From Tricholoma matsutake (Eukaryota > Basidiomycota > Agaricomycetes > Agaricales > Tricholomataceae): a stretch of DNA of 64,000 nt. The translations under genes were made by a program, and so were the position numbers. Positions 47,207 through 58,712 of this stretch are shown piece by piece. Where the stretch lies: NCBI GenBank assembly GCA_026075535.2, contig AP026541.1:6634001-6698000 (forward strand), in the 5' to 3' direction. Within the stretch, counting starts at the first letter, position 1; each line of letters opens with the position of its first letter. The notes beneath the pieces were generated by a model. It had not been told where the DNA came from, searched no databases, and was given only the letters and a program-made list of their open reading frames with translations.

Positions 47207-50200
47207 TCATCTCTGAACCAGGTCGCCATTCATCATGTTCTTTTCCATAACCTTCATATCATACAAGGTATTATACACCCATCCTCTTTGTGTGGCATCC
47301 ATGATCTTATTGATGAGCCATTCCTCAATTCCATCCTCAGTAATGACAGGACATGGTCTGGAGAGTTCACAATCAGGGAATAGGATGGGATCGTTGGGAA
47401 TAAAACATTTCAAGAGGTTGGTGTGGAAAGGGAATGTGTTAGGGTTGTTGGGTAGTTTCAGTGTATACTCTGAATGTTCTGGGTAGGCATGGGTGACTGT
47501 ATATGGTCCATCATGTCGTGGCATGAATTTGGCAACTCATTTCTTGCCTTTTCACTTATAGACACATTGTTTATTCTCTGTGGATAGCATGACTTGGTCT
47601 TCCACCTTGTAGATCTCTTCAGGGGCACAGTGTTCATTAGCATGATATGCCTGGTAAACCTTGGCTGCTAAGAGGTTGTCTTGTGCTTCTTGAACATCAA
47701 GGGCCAGACAAGTAATAATCTTGTGTGCAGTGATTTGTTCAGTGGAAGTATCATTAAGTATGGTTCCGATTGGAGGAATGATGTGTGGTGACCTCCTGGT
47801 TTTTAGTTGGAAGCCAGAGAATCCAGTGGAGGCATTCATTGTATTCATGATGGCAAAACGGATGCGAGGGAGTTTCTTCAACCACCCCTTTTGGTTGTTG
47901 TCAACATGATATCATATGGCTTGGTTAACCATTTTGTTGGTGCATTCACTGCTTCCATCTGTCTCAGGATGATATGAGGTTGACATCTTCAGTTTGACTC
48001 CAGAGAGTTTATGGAGTGCCATCCAGAGTTCAGAGGTAAACAGGGCATCTCTCTCTGATATGAGATGTAGCATTAATCCATTTTTGCAGTACCACTCATC
48101 AAAGAGGGCTACAGCTAACTGTGCAGCTGTGTAACTCAAGTGGGTACCTGCAATTCATATGTCAGCCCCAAGGAGGTCAGTCATGGTCAGGATTGTGTCC
48201 TTTCCATCCTCATCCAGTAATGGGCCTATGAAATCTAGTGCAACTGTATCAAAACACTCATCAGGACTTGGTAATGGATGTAGTGGTCCTGTGGGTTTGG
48301 ATGTGCCATTCTTATTTTGCTGACACTCCATGCAGGAGGGTATGTATGCCATGTCTAAGTCACATCACATGTGTGGTCAATAATAAGAACCATGGAGGGA
48401 CTCATAGCTTTTGTGGAAGCCAAAGTGTCCCAGAGTGTCATGTGCTAGATTGTAGAGTAATTCCTGTACTTTGGTGTCTTGGGGAATGAGGAGGCGCTGT
48501 CCTACATATATCAGCCCATTGGTGTGTACTGCTCCTTCTACACTTCCCAAGGCAATGTCTTTGGTAAGTTGTTTGGCAAAATCATCAGTCTTGTAGCCAT
48601 TGATGATTACATGGAGAAGCGATTCATCAGTTGATATGTCTAGAGTTCCAGCAGTATGGGAGGGGGCAGGGGATCTGGTATAAGCCATTGCACATGCTGC
48701 CAACATGGCATCAGGAGGTGAATCAGGCATTCTAGACAAGGCATCAGCAGCTGTATTGTCTTCTCCTCAAATATAGGTGATGTCATAATCAAAGTCAGAA
48801 AGATACTTTGACCATTGCATTTGTCTCCTAGACATCTCTTTTTGTGATTGGAAATATTCAAGAGTTCTGTGATCGGTGTAGACTTCAAAGTGGGTGTTAA
48901 GAAGGTAAGATCTCTATTTCTTCAGAGATTTGACTATAGCAAGAAGTTCCTTCTCATGAACTGGATAATTCTTCTCAGCATCATTTAGTTGGTAAGAGTC
49001 ATATGCAACTGGGTGGGCTGTTTCCCAAGTTCTCCCAAAACTCAGGACAGCTCCAGTTTGATGGTCACTTGCATCAGTGGTAACATAGACGTTGGAGGTA
49101 GGGTCATCATAGTCAATGACAGTGAGGCAATCTACACCAAGCACTAATTTCTTGATATGTTCGAATGCAGATTGATGTTCACCCATCCATTCTTAGTCTT
49201 TGAAGGTCCGGTTGGGTTGCAGTCACAGCCCCTTTTGGCTGCAACCACAACCACAACTGGTTGTCTCACTTACAAAATCCCACCAACCGTGACCAACTGG
49301 TTGGTGACCAGTTGTTGTCGGCTTGCAACTGGTTCCAACCAGTCGCAACCATACATATGTACAGTAATTTGTAAATAATAATATGTATTAATAAAACTAA
49401 TAATAAAATAATTCTGGGAAGATTTTATCACATTCCTTGGTAGTGAGTGGGGTGATGATACTGGTATATTCTGCCAATGCGGGAAGGAAAATGGCAATGT
49501 ATCAGGTCAATCCTAAGAACCCATGGACATTGGTGGCAGTTGTTGGTTGAGGCCAGTTTGTGATGCAGTCAGTCTTCTTGGGGTCAGGTAAAATACCTGT
49601 CCCAGAGACAATATGCCCCAGAAAGGACAATTCAGTGGCAAATAGAATTGATTTGTCTGGATTGCATTCCATTCATATAGTCCCCAGGGAGTTCGTATGG
49701 CAGTGAGATGAACATCATCTGGGTGGACACAAGTCTGGAAAAAGGAGTTTGTCATGTCCATTTTGCCAAATATCTTTCCTTTCCCACAATTGGCAAATAT
49801 GTCATCGATGTGGGGTAAGGGGAAATTGTTTCAGATAGTATTGCCATTGAGAGCACAATAGTCATTTACCCAATGGGGAGGTATGGTCAGGTCTGGTATT
49901 CCCCCATGATGCTTTGGAACACAGAAGGCAGGGGAAGCATACTCCAATGAGGAGGGATGCATACAGCCAGAGGCAAGATGTTCATCTAAAAGTTTCTTCC
50001 AAGAAACCTGATATTTCTTGGGTGCAGCATATCCTCTACCATTGGTTACTTGGGTAGGATCCTTCAATTGTATACGGTGAAAAATGTGTTCTGGAAGGTT
50101 ATCAATGTTGTTAGGAAGTTGGAGAGGGAAATGATCAATGAACTTGAGTTTCATCTGGGCATCCTTTGCCTTGAGTACTTCCTGAAGAGCAATGGACTCA

Positions 50201-51988
50201 ATATGATCTCTTACTGCAGCCATAATAGGGGCAGGGAGAAGATATCCAGCAAGAGTAGGTTTCTCAGCACTCTCAAGTGTTATTGGTTTGGGAATTTGGG
50301 TTTTCTTTGGTGTGGGTAGAAGTGTCACTCTTGGTTGCATGGGTTTCCTGAAAGGGATCATAGGATTCACAAGATCATATCCAGAACACTTATCTATAGC
50401 AGTTCTTGCATGGGCATCAATCACAATGTGTTCTGAAGAAAGGAATGGCATTCCTAATATAAGTGGTATTGGCAATCCTACATTCACTTTGATTTGCATA
50501 GTCCTAGATATCCATTGTCCTTGTCCTGATTGCACCTCAAGCTTCACATATTCCTTGCACCTTAATGGAGATTCTGATAGAGATGATAGGTTGTCTTCAG
50601 CTGGAGGGAGTCAGTATCGACAGAGTCCCAGGCTGTCAACAAGTTCAGAACTAATCACTGTAGATGGGGAGCCAATATCAATAAGGGCTCATATAGGAAT
50701 AGGGAGTTTGGAAATATGAGGTCCAGTGGCAGTCAATTGGACATATAGATGAGGGACAGTAAAGGGTATCTTGGGAGAATCAGCAACATACGAGTCAGTT
50801 TCATCATCCGAATTTTACCCTCAATGTATGCAGTGGTGATCTTGGGGACAGCTGCGGAAGCCAATTCCAGGGTGGGGCCAGGTATTGTTGGTTTTCATAG
50901 GACATTGATCCGCTCAGTGTCCCACATAAAAGGTTCAACAGTGTGTACAACCAGAGTGTTCGTTCAAGAGTTTCCTCTCATTGATGGTGAGTGCAGGGAG
51001 GAATTTGTGGTTGACAATGGAGTTAACTCCAGAAGTCTTCTGATCAGCAATGAAGCTAACTCCAGAAGCTGAACCTCATTGTTGAGGATCTGTAATCCAG
51101 GAGAGAAGGTCCTTCTTCTCTTCATGACGTGCAGCATGTGCAGTGTTATTCACGTCGATGAGCTTCTGAGTGTGGGCATCCTCAGTGTGTATCTGATCGT
51201 CTCTCTCCTTCACTTTGATAGACCAAGCTGCTGCCTGCAAGTAAGATGGGTTCATTGCTGAGGTTGAGGCAAAGGTCAGGGTGGAGATTAGATTGAAGTT
51301 GTAATTTGAGCGCATCTCTAGAGAGCGCATGAGTAGGGGAGGACATGGAGAGTATGGCATTCAAGTTCACCATTTCGATCTTCCAATCAATAAAAACTTT
51401 ACTTCCCTGTTTTGAGGAGAGGATTTTCTCCAAGATGTCATGAGCCCAGTTCTTGTCCAGAATGAGAGCAGAGAGTTCCCTTAGATATTCCTCAAGTGAG
51501 AGGGAATTGATCTGAGTTTGGTCAGCTTGATATCAACCAATGAGTCAGGGTTCGAACATCCCTTCAGTGATGAAACTCACTATCTCTGCTGGGGTCTTAC
51601 CAGCATGTTCCATGTACCATTTACATGCCAGTGTCCAAGATTGCATAATGAGAGGAGTGATTTCACCAATGGTGAGCAGGGGACAGTCCTTCATCTTTGC
51701 AACCTGAACTTCAGCAAAGGTTTGAGTAGACTTGTCGAGACATGATTGTCGATATATGGTACATTTTGAGGAGATGGTAGCAGATGTAATGGTAATGAAA
51801 TTGGTGGAGTTGGTGGAGTTGATTAAAAGCAACAGTGACAGTGACAGTAAGAGGGTAGAGGGTTCGCAGTATTCAATCCTCGATCTTGATGGGTAGTGGT
51901 TAGAACTTGTAGTTTGGCAGGTAAACTCAACTGAATCAGTCTTCTCCTCTCTCCTTGTAATGAGGGGAGTAGGGGTTGAAGATAGCAA
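47207..51988 (-). pseudogene. Broken gypsy gag-pol of element D
   Basis: Gag remnants lie at 51988-51545 and 51433-51076. The protease C-terminus is seen as PLILGMPFLSSEHIVIDAHA (50547-49831). RT has KIFGKMDMTNSFFQT and TAIRTPWGLYEW (49800-49660). RNase H has VYVTTDASDHQTGAVLSFG and a YTDHRTLEYF-like run (49186-48850). Integrase shows HFGFHKSYESLHGSYYWP, CMECQQNKNG, DFIGPLLDEDGKD, ISERDALFTSELW (the second catalytic Asp appears as Glu) and YHPETDGSSECTNK. The end (47330-47207) resembles a degenerate chromodomain (EEWLINKIMDATQRG). Not functional. Confidence 0.85.
49194..49410. mobile_element. 217-bp structured insertion with TSD ATTCT
   Basis: The insert splits element D's RNase H coding sequence. 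Perfect 5-bp repeats ATTCT flank it (49189-49193 and 49411-49415). Excision restores a continuous KIFPEW...GEHQSAFEH reading. It contains repeated CAACTGGTTG/CAACCAGTTG palindromic motifs and GGTTGCAG...CTGCAACC arms, then ends in an AT-rich run (AATAATAATATG..., TAATAAAATA). A non-autonomous element is inferred; I do not recognise its family. Confidence 0.7.
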
Positions 51989-52040
51989 AGACAGAGTGGA
52001 GTGGTCGTCAAGCAGAAGAGTATTGATGTCAAAAAAAAAG

Positions 52041-52626
52041 TGAAGGTTGCCTGGTTAGGGAACCTCACTCAGTAGTCAGACAGACAGACAGGAATAGGTT
52101 ATCTTTGTTGCAGAGAGTAAGGGATGTTAATACTGTACAGCAGGAAGAATAATTAAATATACCTTTGTTGCAGAGAGTAAGGGATGGGGCAACGAAGGGG
52201 AAAACAGTCTACTACCTATAGTATTCTAAATATAGCTTTCCACCTTGTACATATCAAGAAAAAGGCCACATCAAGACTTTCTATATATAGAAGGGCCACA
52301 TCAAGACTTGGAATGATGGGAACACATCATTCTCATGGATTGATGGCAGTGATGGGAATTTGATGGGATTTTTGATGGGAATGATAGGGGGCGCAGATTG
52401 ATGCAGAATTGATGCAGAATTGATGGGAACATGATATCAATGCATAGTTTCATGGTCTGATTCTATATTTAGCAGTTCTTTGATGCAGATATTGATGTGT
52501 GCATGCATTGGAGTGTTTTTGGTATATACAGTTGTTTTGTGTGCACGTTATGTGTGTTGGTGTGTATGGCTGTTTTGCATGCATGTTGTGTGTGTGTAGT
52601 AAGTCTGTGAGGGCACCAGACTTACA
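52041..52626 (-). repeat. 5' LTR of element D
   Basis: The outer part (52469-52626) matches the truncated left LTR and the inner part (52041-52468) matches 31568-31992. A TATATATA box lies near 52283 between duplicated GGCCACATCAAGACTT motifs. Element E's LTR begins directly at its outer end. Confidence 0.65.
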
Positions 52627-53024
52627 CAGCCCCATGGGCCATTACCTAATAAAATTTCATTTTTACTTTATTATGTTGAATTACACTACATTATGCTGAA
52701 TTATGCTACACTTTGCTAGTGTAAGAATTTTATTTTGCACACATCAATATGTATGTGCATGTATGCATGCATTGGTAGCAACGATGTACAATATATGTAA
52801 CATAGTATATAAACCTTGAATACACACCCAGGGGACCACAGTTGTGTTCTCTTAGGTATTCCACCTATACTTGTGGTGCGAAATGCTTTTCTCAACCAAC
52901 TATTCTATTAATAACCCCTCGCATCAAAACCATCAATTTCCCCATCACATGTGCACATCTAGTCCCTTCTTGTAGAGCGAACCCACATGGTCTTAGCTAG
53001 CAGATAGTGGGTGTCGCCCTAACA
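52626..53024 (+). repeat. 5' LTR of element E (5'-truncated)
   Basis: Matches 58316-58712. Contains TATATAAA at 52806-52813 and the predicted transcript start AGTTGTGTTCT at 52840-52850. Ends GCCCTAACA. Confidence 0.88.
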
Positions 53025-53026
53025 GA

Positions 53027-53037
53027 AGAACACAACT
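53027..53037 (+). promoter_or_regulatory. Self-priming primer-binding site of element E
   Basis: AGAACACAACT, two bases after the 5' LTR, is the exact reverse complement of AGTTGTGTTCT at 52840-52850, which lies 34 bp downstream of the TATA box. This matches the Tf1/sushi mechanism, in which the 5' end of the transcript primes reverse transcription. No tRNA 3'-end complement is visible here. Confidence 0.7.
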
Positions 53038-53381
53038 TCCCATATCAGTGCACCTTCTCTTACTTGCACATACATCATTGGTTCATTGTGCCACATCTGA
53101 TTACTCATCCTTTTGGCACAAGCCAGAAGTACTTGTATATACATAATCTACCTTTCTTTCATAAGCCGATGCCAGGCCTCGCCTTACATTGTGACTGCCA
53201 GTGATCAAGAGGCAGTGCTTGTCATTAGGACAGCTGCAACCAGACAACCAATTGGATCTGGTTTAGTTACCATTTACATTACTCTATTTGGACAACTATT
53301 TTAGTTACAAGCTGAATTCAGTGATAACTCTGAGATCAGGCACCTTAGCCAAAGAAGTGATTCATCACAGATCTACCTGTT

Positions 53382-56300
53382 ATGTCCAAACCATCAACTT
53401 CTAATCCTGGTTCTAATCTCATTCCCACACCAGCGCTAGAGGCAAAGATTGATGTGCTTACAGCACAAGTGTCGCAATTAGTGTTGGTGTTGGCAGCATC
53501 ACAGCCCAGACAAGCAGAAGTACAGCCAGAGACAACAGTAGATAGAGATGATGAGATGGTGGAGATGGTGGAGTGGGTGTCACAGGATGATGTGCAGATG
53601 GCGGAGAAGTCTGAAAATGGAAAAGTGTGCTTATCTAAATATGTGCCCCCACAAATCCTTGACGGTATCATGGAGAATACAAAATCATTCATCAGCTCTA
53701 TAGTATTGTACATCCATGGGAGGAAGCCAGAGTTTTGTACAGCCAAGTCTAGGATAATGTTTGCTCTCTTGTACATTCAGGGGGGGAAAGCACAGTTCTG
53801 GAGGAATGAGGCTATTAATCAAATTGCTGTGGGAAATAAACCATTTGCAACTTTCAAGGAAATTTTGGAAATTTTGGAGGCACAGTTTGGGGACCCTAAT
53901 CTGAAGGTGACAGCCAATGCCAAATTAAATACCATGTGCCAAGGTTCCCTAATGGTGGATGAATTTATTTTGCAGTTCAAAGTGGAAGCTTTGCAAATGG
54001 ACATGGGAGAAGCCACATTTGTAGAGTTTTTGAAAGCAGGATTTAATCCCTCTTTATTCAAGTATATCTACCAACTACCTTCTATGCCAGAGAGGTTGGA
54101 TGACTGGTAGAATTGGGCAATGCACCTTGATCGGCAATATCAGCAGGAACAGGCAGAATTGAAGTTGATGTATGGAAGTAGTAAATTTGGGAAGCCATCA
54201 GGGGGAAAGTCCAAGAAAGGAAAGGCGCCTCAGGCGCAAACTCTGAGCACACTGCCACTGGCCATGGCAGTGACACCTATTGTCATGGAGTCAGCAGCAC
54301 CAGACACTATGGAGGTTGATCAAGCGGGGAGATGAGCCCCACTTAAATGTTTTAACTGTGGGCAGTTAGGACATATTTCTAGGAATTGCAGGCAGAAGAG
54401 AAAAATCAGGGAAGCTACAATTGAGGAAGTGAAGCAGGAGGAAGGCAGGCAGCAGAATTTTGTGGAAGAGTCCCAGTGAAGGTTTCCCCATTGGTGACCC
54501 AGAATCATTATAATGTACTAGTACCCGAGGAAACCCAGGGCAAACCAGAAAAGGAAATTGATGAGGAGGACAACCGACTCCAATCACATAACAAAGAAAA
54601 TTGCCTAAGTGCTATTTCTGAAAACCCCTAAATTGTTTATTCACTAATAGAACCCAAAATCACCTTGACTGTAAGATTGAAGACAGTGGACACACACACA
54701 GCAATTGATGTGGAAGCATTGCTCAATAGCAGTGCTACAGGATTATTTATTAATTGGTCCTTAATTACTGGAAATGGTATTAGCACATGCAAGCTATCAC
54801 AACCAATAATGGTGTATAATATTGATGGAATGGTAAATTGTGGAGGAACCATTAAGGAGGAGGTGACTATGGTACTAAAGTATCAGGGGCATCAGGAATG
54901 AGCCATATTCAAAGTGTGCACTTGTGGGAAAACCAATCTAATAATAGGATGTCCATGGTTATGCAAGCATAATCCCAAAATTGATTGGAAGACTGGGAAA
55001 GTACAAATGACTCATTGTCCTAAGGAATGTAATGTGTATGGGAGAAAGGTAAAAAAGGGAAAGAAGGAAAAGAAAGAGAAAGAACATCTGAGAAAGTATT
55101 CTGTTACAATGGAGAAAGTGGAGGATGAGGATATGCCAAATGGGGAAGTTCCAATCATGATCAAGAAGGAAGAGCAGAAGCAAACCTTTAGAGCAATTCA
55201 TGGAGGACAGTTGTGGGATATAAATGTAGTGAAGGTGGAGAAGCCAGTGGAGGAGTTGGTACCAAAAGAATATCATGAATATCTGTCAGTCTTTCAGAAG
55301 AAGGAGTCTGAGCAAATGCCAGTGCAGAAGCCATGGGATCATGTGATCAAGATGAAGCCAGGGTTTGTGCCAAAGAAGTTGAAGGTATGTCCATTATCTC
55401 TGAAGAAACAAGAAGAAGTTGATGTGTTCCTAAATGAGCAATTACACAAGGGATACATACAACCTTCGAAATCACTGCAGACATCACCAATATTTTTTGT
55501 GCCAAAGAAAGATCAGAGAAAGAGGATGTGTACAGATTATAGGTATGAATGAGTGGACAGCGAAGAATGCATACCCCCTACCCTTGATCTCAGAAATAAT
55601 TGACAAGGTGTGAAAAGCCAAAGTCTTCACAAAATTGGATCTATGATGGGGATACAATAATGTATGAATTAGGAAAGAAGATGAGTGGAAGGCCACATTT
55701 GCCATGCATCGAGGGTCCTTTGAGCCGCTTTTCATGTTTTTGGGATGACCAATAGTCCCCCAACTTTCCAAAATATGATGAACGACATTTTCAAGGACGT
55801 AATTGACAAAGGCGTGGTAATAATATTTATTGACAATATTTTGATATTTACAGAGGATGAAGAAAATCATGAGGCGATAGTGCAGGAGGTGTTACAGAGA
55901 TTAGTGGAGAACAATCTATTTTTGAAACCAGAAAAGTGTGTATTCAGTGCAAGCAAGATTGAGTTCCTAGGATTATTGATTGGCCCTGATGGAATCAAGA
56001 ATCAAGATGGACCCAATCAAGGTACAGGCAATCACTGACTGGCCTGTGCCCACCCACATCAAGGAGGTTCAAGCCTTCTTGGGACTCACAAATTATTATC
56101 ATCACTTTGTGCATAATTTTTCCAAAATTGCTTCACCCTTACATAACATTATGTGAAAGGGAGTAGTGTGGAGGTGGGGGGAGCAGCAGCAGACAACATT
56201 TGAAGAGAGTTTGTGGAGGGACCAATATTAGCCCCAGTAGATTTTATGTGCCCCTTACGAGTGGAATCAGATGCATCCAACTTTGCTACTGGAGCAGTAT

Positions 56301-58295
56301 TATCAATGCTGTATGAAGATGACAAATGGCATCCTTGCACATATTTGTCCTGATGGTTGAATGGTGTGAAGAGGAATTATGATGTGCATGACAAAGAGAT
56401 GTTGGGTATAATATGAGCATTGGAGGCATGGAGACATTATTTGGAGGGATGTACTCATCAGATTGAAATCTGGATGAATCATCAAAATCTGCAATACTTC
56501 ATGTGAGCCAAAAAGCTTAACCACTGGCAAGCACATTGGGCACTATTCTTGTTGCATTCCAATTTTCACTTGGTCCACAAAGCAGGAAGCTTAAGGAGGA
56601 AAGCAGATGCATTATCCAGACATATTGATCACAAAAGGGGGGTGGAGGAGGACAATAAAAATGTTACCTTACTCAAACCCAAATACTTTCACATTTGCAC
56701 TATGCATCAAGGGCATCTATTAATAGATAGCTCGGAAATGGAAATGTTGTCTAAAATTAGACAATGTTTGGAGATGGACAATGAAGTAGTGGAAGCCATG
56801 AAAGCTCTGAAGGGAGAGAAGAAGAGTAATATTAAAGGAGATGAATGGGCAGAGGAGCAAGGGTTGGTGTTATTCCAAGGAAAGGTGTATGTACCAAAGG
56901 ATCAGGATTTGTGAAGGGAGATTGTCCAGTTACATCATAATACACCAACTGCTGGACACCCAGGAAGATGAAAGATGTTGGAATTAGTAATGAGAAATTA
57001 TTGGTGGCCCAGAATTTCTAAATATGTGTTGGGGTATGTGGATGGATGTGATGAATGCATAAGGGGGAAGAATTTCCAGAGAAACCTGCAGGGAAATTAA
57101 TCCTGAACCCCATACCAAAAGTGCCATGGCAAGATATATCTGTAGATTTTATCACTGGATTACCTGAGGCTCAAGGGTATGATGCAATATTCATAGTATA
57201 TGACTGCTTCACAAAGGAGGTCCATATTATTTCTACCACTACAGAAACCTCATCATTGGGCTTGGCGTGCCTCTACCTAAATCAGGTATGGGCTGTATGG
57301 CAGTTACATGGATTACCTGATACCATTATCTCCAATCGTGGACCACAATTTGCTTCTGCATTTATGCAAGAATTAAATAACATATTGGGGATTCAAACTA
57401 AATTATCTATGGCATTTCACCCACAAACTGATGGGCAGACAGAGAGGATGAACCAGGAGTTGGAGCAGTACCTACACATGTTTGTCAACTACTGACAAAC
57501 CAATTGGCCTGAATGGCTGGCAATTGCCAAGTTTTCCCACAATAACAAATTCCATTCAGCTACTTGAATGTCACCCTTCTTCACTAATTACAGGTATCAT
57601 CCCCGCATGGGAATAGACCCCAAAGGGAAATTAAGGTACAATCAGTAGAAGACTTTGTATCTAAGATGCAAAAGGTACAGGAAGGAGCAGAGACAGCATT
57701 GATGAAAGCACGTGATGATATGATGCAACATGCAGATCGTACTCGAGCTCCCACTCCAGAGTACAATGTTGGTGACTTGGTAAGGCTAAGTACCAAGGAC
57801 CTTAATATTCCATGACCTTCTAGGAAACTCACAAAGAAACACATTGGCCCATACATGATCTCTAAAGTAATTTTGCCTAATGTGGTAGTACTAAAATTAC
57901 CTTGATCATTCAAGATTGATCCTGAGATTAGTGTTTCCTGCCTATGCCCCTACTGCCTGCCCACTATTCCTGGCCAACATACCACTCCACAAGCTCCAAT
58001 AATAGTAGAAGGTGCTCCAGATTACATAGTCAAAGAAATTCTAGACTCACATCTTTGACAAAATAAATTGGAGTTCTTAATTAAGTGGAAGAACTATACC
58101 AACAAAAACAATTTGTGGGAATTTGAAGAGAATTGTAAGCAAGCGCATAACATGATCACCCAATTCTTCAAACATAATCCAAATGCTCTGTGTCACATTG
58201 TGAGAAGGGTGTATGAGGGGATGAAATTCCAGCCTTACCAAAATTTCACAGAGGGGACAGATACAATATTCTCTCACCTGGAAGTCAAGGTATAA
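53382..58295 (+). pseudogene. Chromovirus gag-pol of element E, broken
   Basis: Gag 53382-54110 (242 residues, ALLYIQGGKAQFWRNEA core) continues past a TAG to a CX2CX4HX4C knuckle (CFNCGQLGHISRNC, about 54350). Protease reads ALLNSSATGLFIN where Asp-Ser-Gly is expected. RT spans 55260-56040 (SPIFFVPKKDQRKRMCTDYR, TNSPPTFQNMMND) with FIDNILIF in place of a YxDD box. RNase H remnants follow. Integrase (57055-57495) has VDFITGLPEAQGYDAIF, IISNRGPQFAS (Asp to Asn) and FHPQTDGQTERMNQ. A chromodomain ends it at 58010-58190 (EFLIKWKNYTNKNNLWEFEENC). The chromodomain would target insertion to modified histones. Three catalytic Asp to Asn changes plus stops make it inactive. Confidence 0.9.
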
Positions 58296-58306
58296 AAGGG
58301 GGGTAA

Positions 58307-58712
58307 TATTAGGAAACAGCCCCATTGACCTAATAAAATTTCATTTTTATTTTATTATGTTGAATTACACTACATTACACTGGTTTATGTATGCTACACT
58401 TTGCTAGCATGAGAATTTTATTTCACATGCATCAACATGTATGTGCATGTATGTGTGTGTCAGTAGCAACAATGTACAATATATGTAACATAGTATATAA
58501 ACCTTGAATACACACCTAGGGGACCGCAGTTGTGTTCTCTTAGGTATTCCACCTATACTTGTGGTGTGAAATGCCTTTCTCAACCAACTATTCTATTAAA
58601 AACCCCTCGCATCAAAACCATCAATTTCCCCATCACACGCATGGATCCTGCCCCTTCTTGTAGAGAGAACCCACATGGTCTTAGCTAGCAGATAGTGGGT
58701 GTTGCCCTAATA
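58307..58712 (+). repeat. 3' LTR of element E
   Basis: 406 bp after the polypurine tract. It carries the same TATATAAA and AGTTGTGTTCT elements as the 5' LTR but visible divergence, so the insertion is older than B and C. Confidence 0.88.

Larger units (their letters stand above)
46964..52626 (-). mobile_element. Decayed Ty3/gypsy retrotransposon (element D)
   Basis: On the minus strand the order is Gag, protease, RT, RNase H, integrase, chromodomain remnant. Direct repeats 46964-47127 and 52469-52626 are the U3 ends of its LTRs (each ends GACTTACA on the plus strand). The left copy is followed by a C-rich polypurine-tract complement. The right LTR extends inward to about 52041; the left LTR is truncated at 46964. 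Its inner half recurs at 31568-31992. A 217-bp structured insertion interrupts RNase H. Stops and shifts are frequent. Confidence 0.75.
52626..58712 (+). mobile_element. Chromodomain Ty3/gypsy retrotransposon (element E), self-priming type
   Basis: LTRs are 52626-53024 (lacking about the first 9 bp) and 58307-58712. The intact LTR would be TGTTAGG...CCTAACA; the 3' copy reads TATTAGG...CCTAATA. A polypurine tract AAAAGGGGGG precedes the 3' LTR. The order Gag-PR-RT-RH-IN-chromodomain marks a chromovirus. The putative PBS (53027-53037) is complementary to 52840-52850 in the LTR, as in Tf1-like self-priming elements. Catalytic Asp codons are mutated and stops are common, so the copy is dead. Confidence 0.88.

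Noticed and set aside
47000..52600. CRISPR-like or tandem-repeat array from the GCATGCATGTTGTG repeats
   Set aside because: The repeats are the U3 ends of element D's LTRs and are not regularly spaced with spacers.
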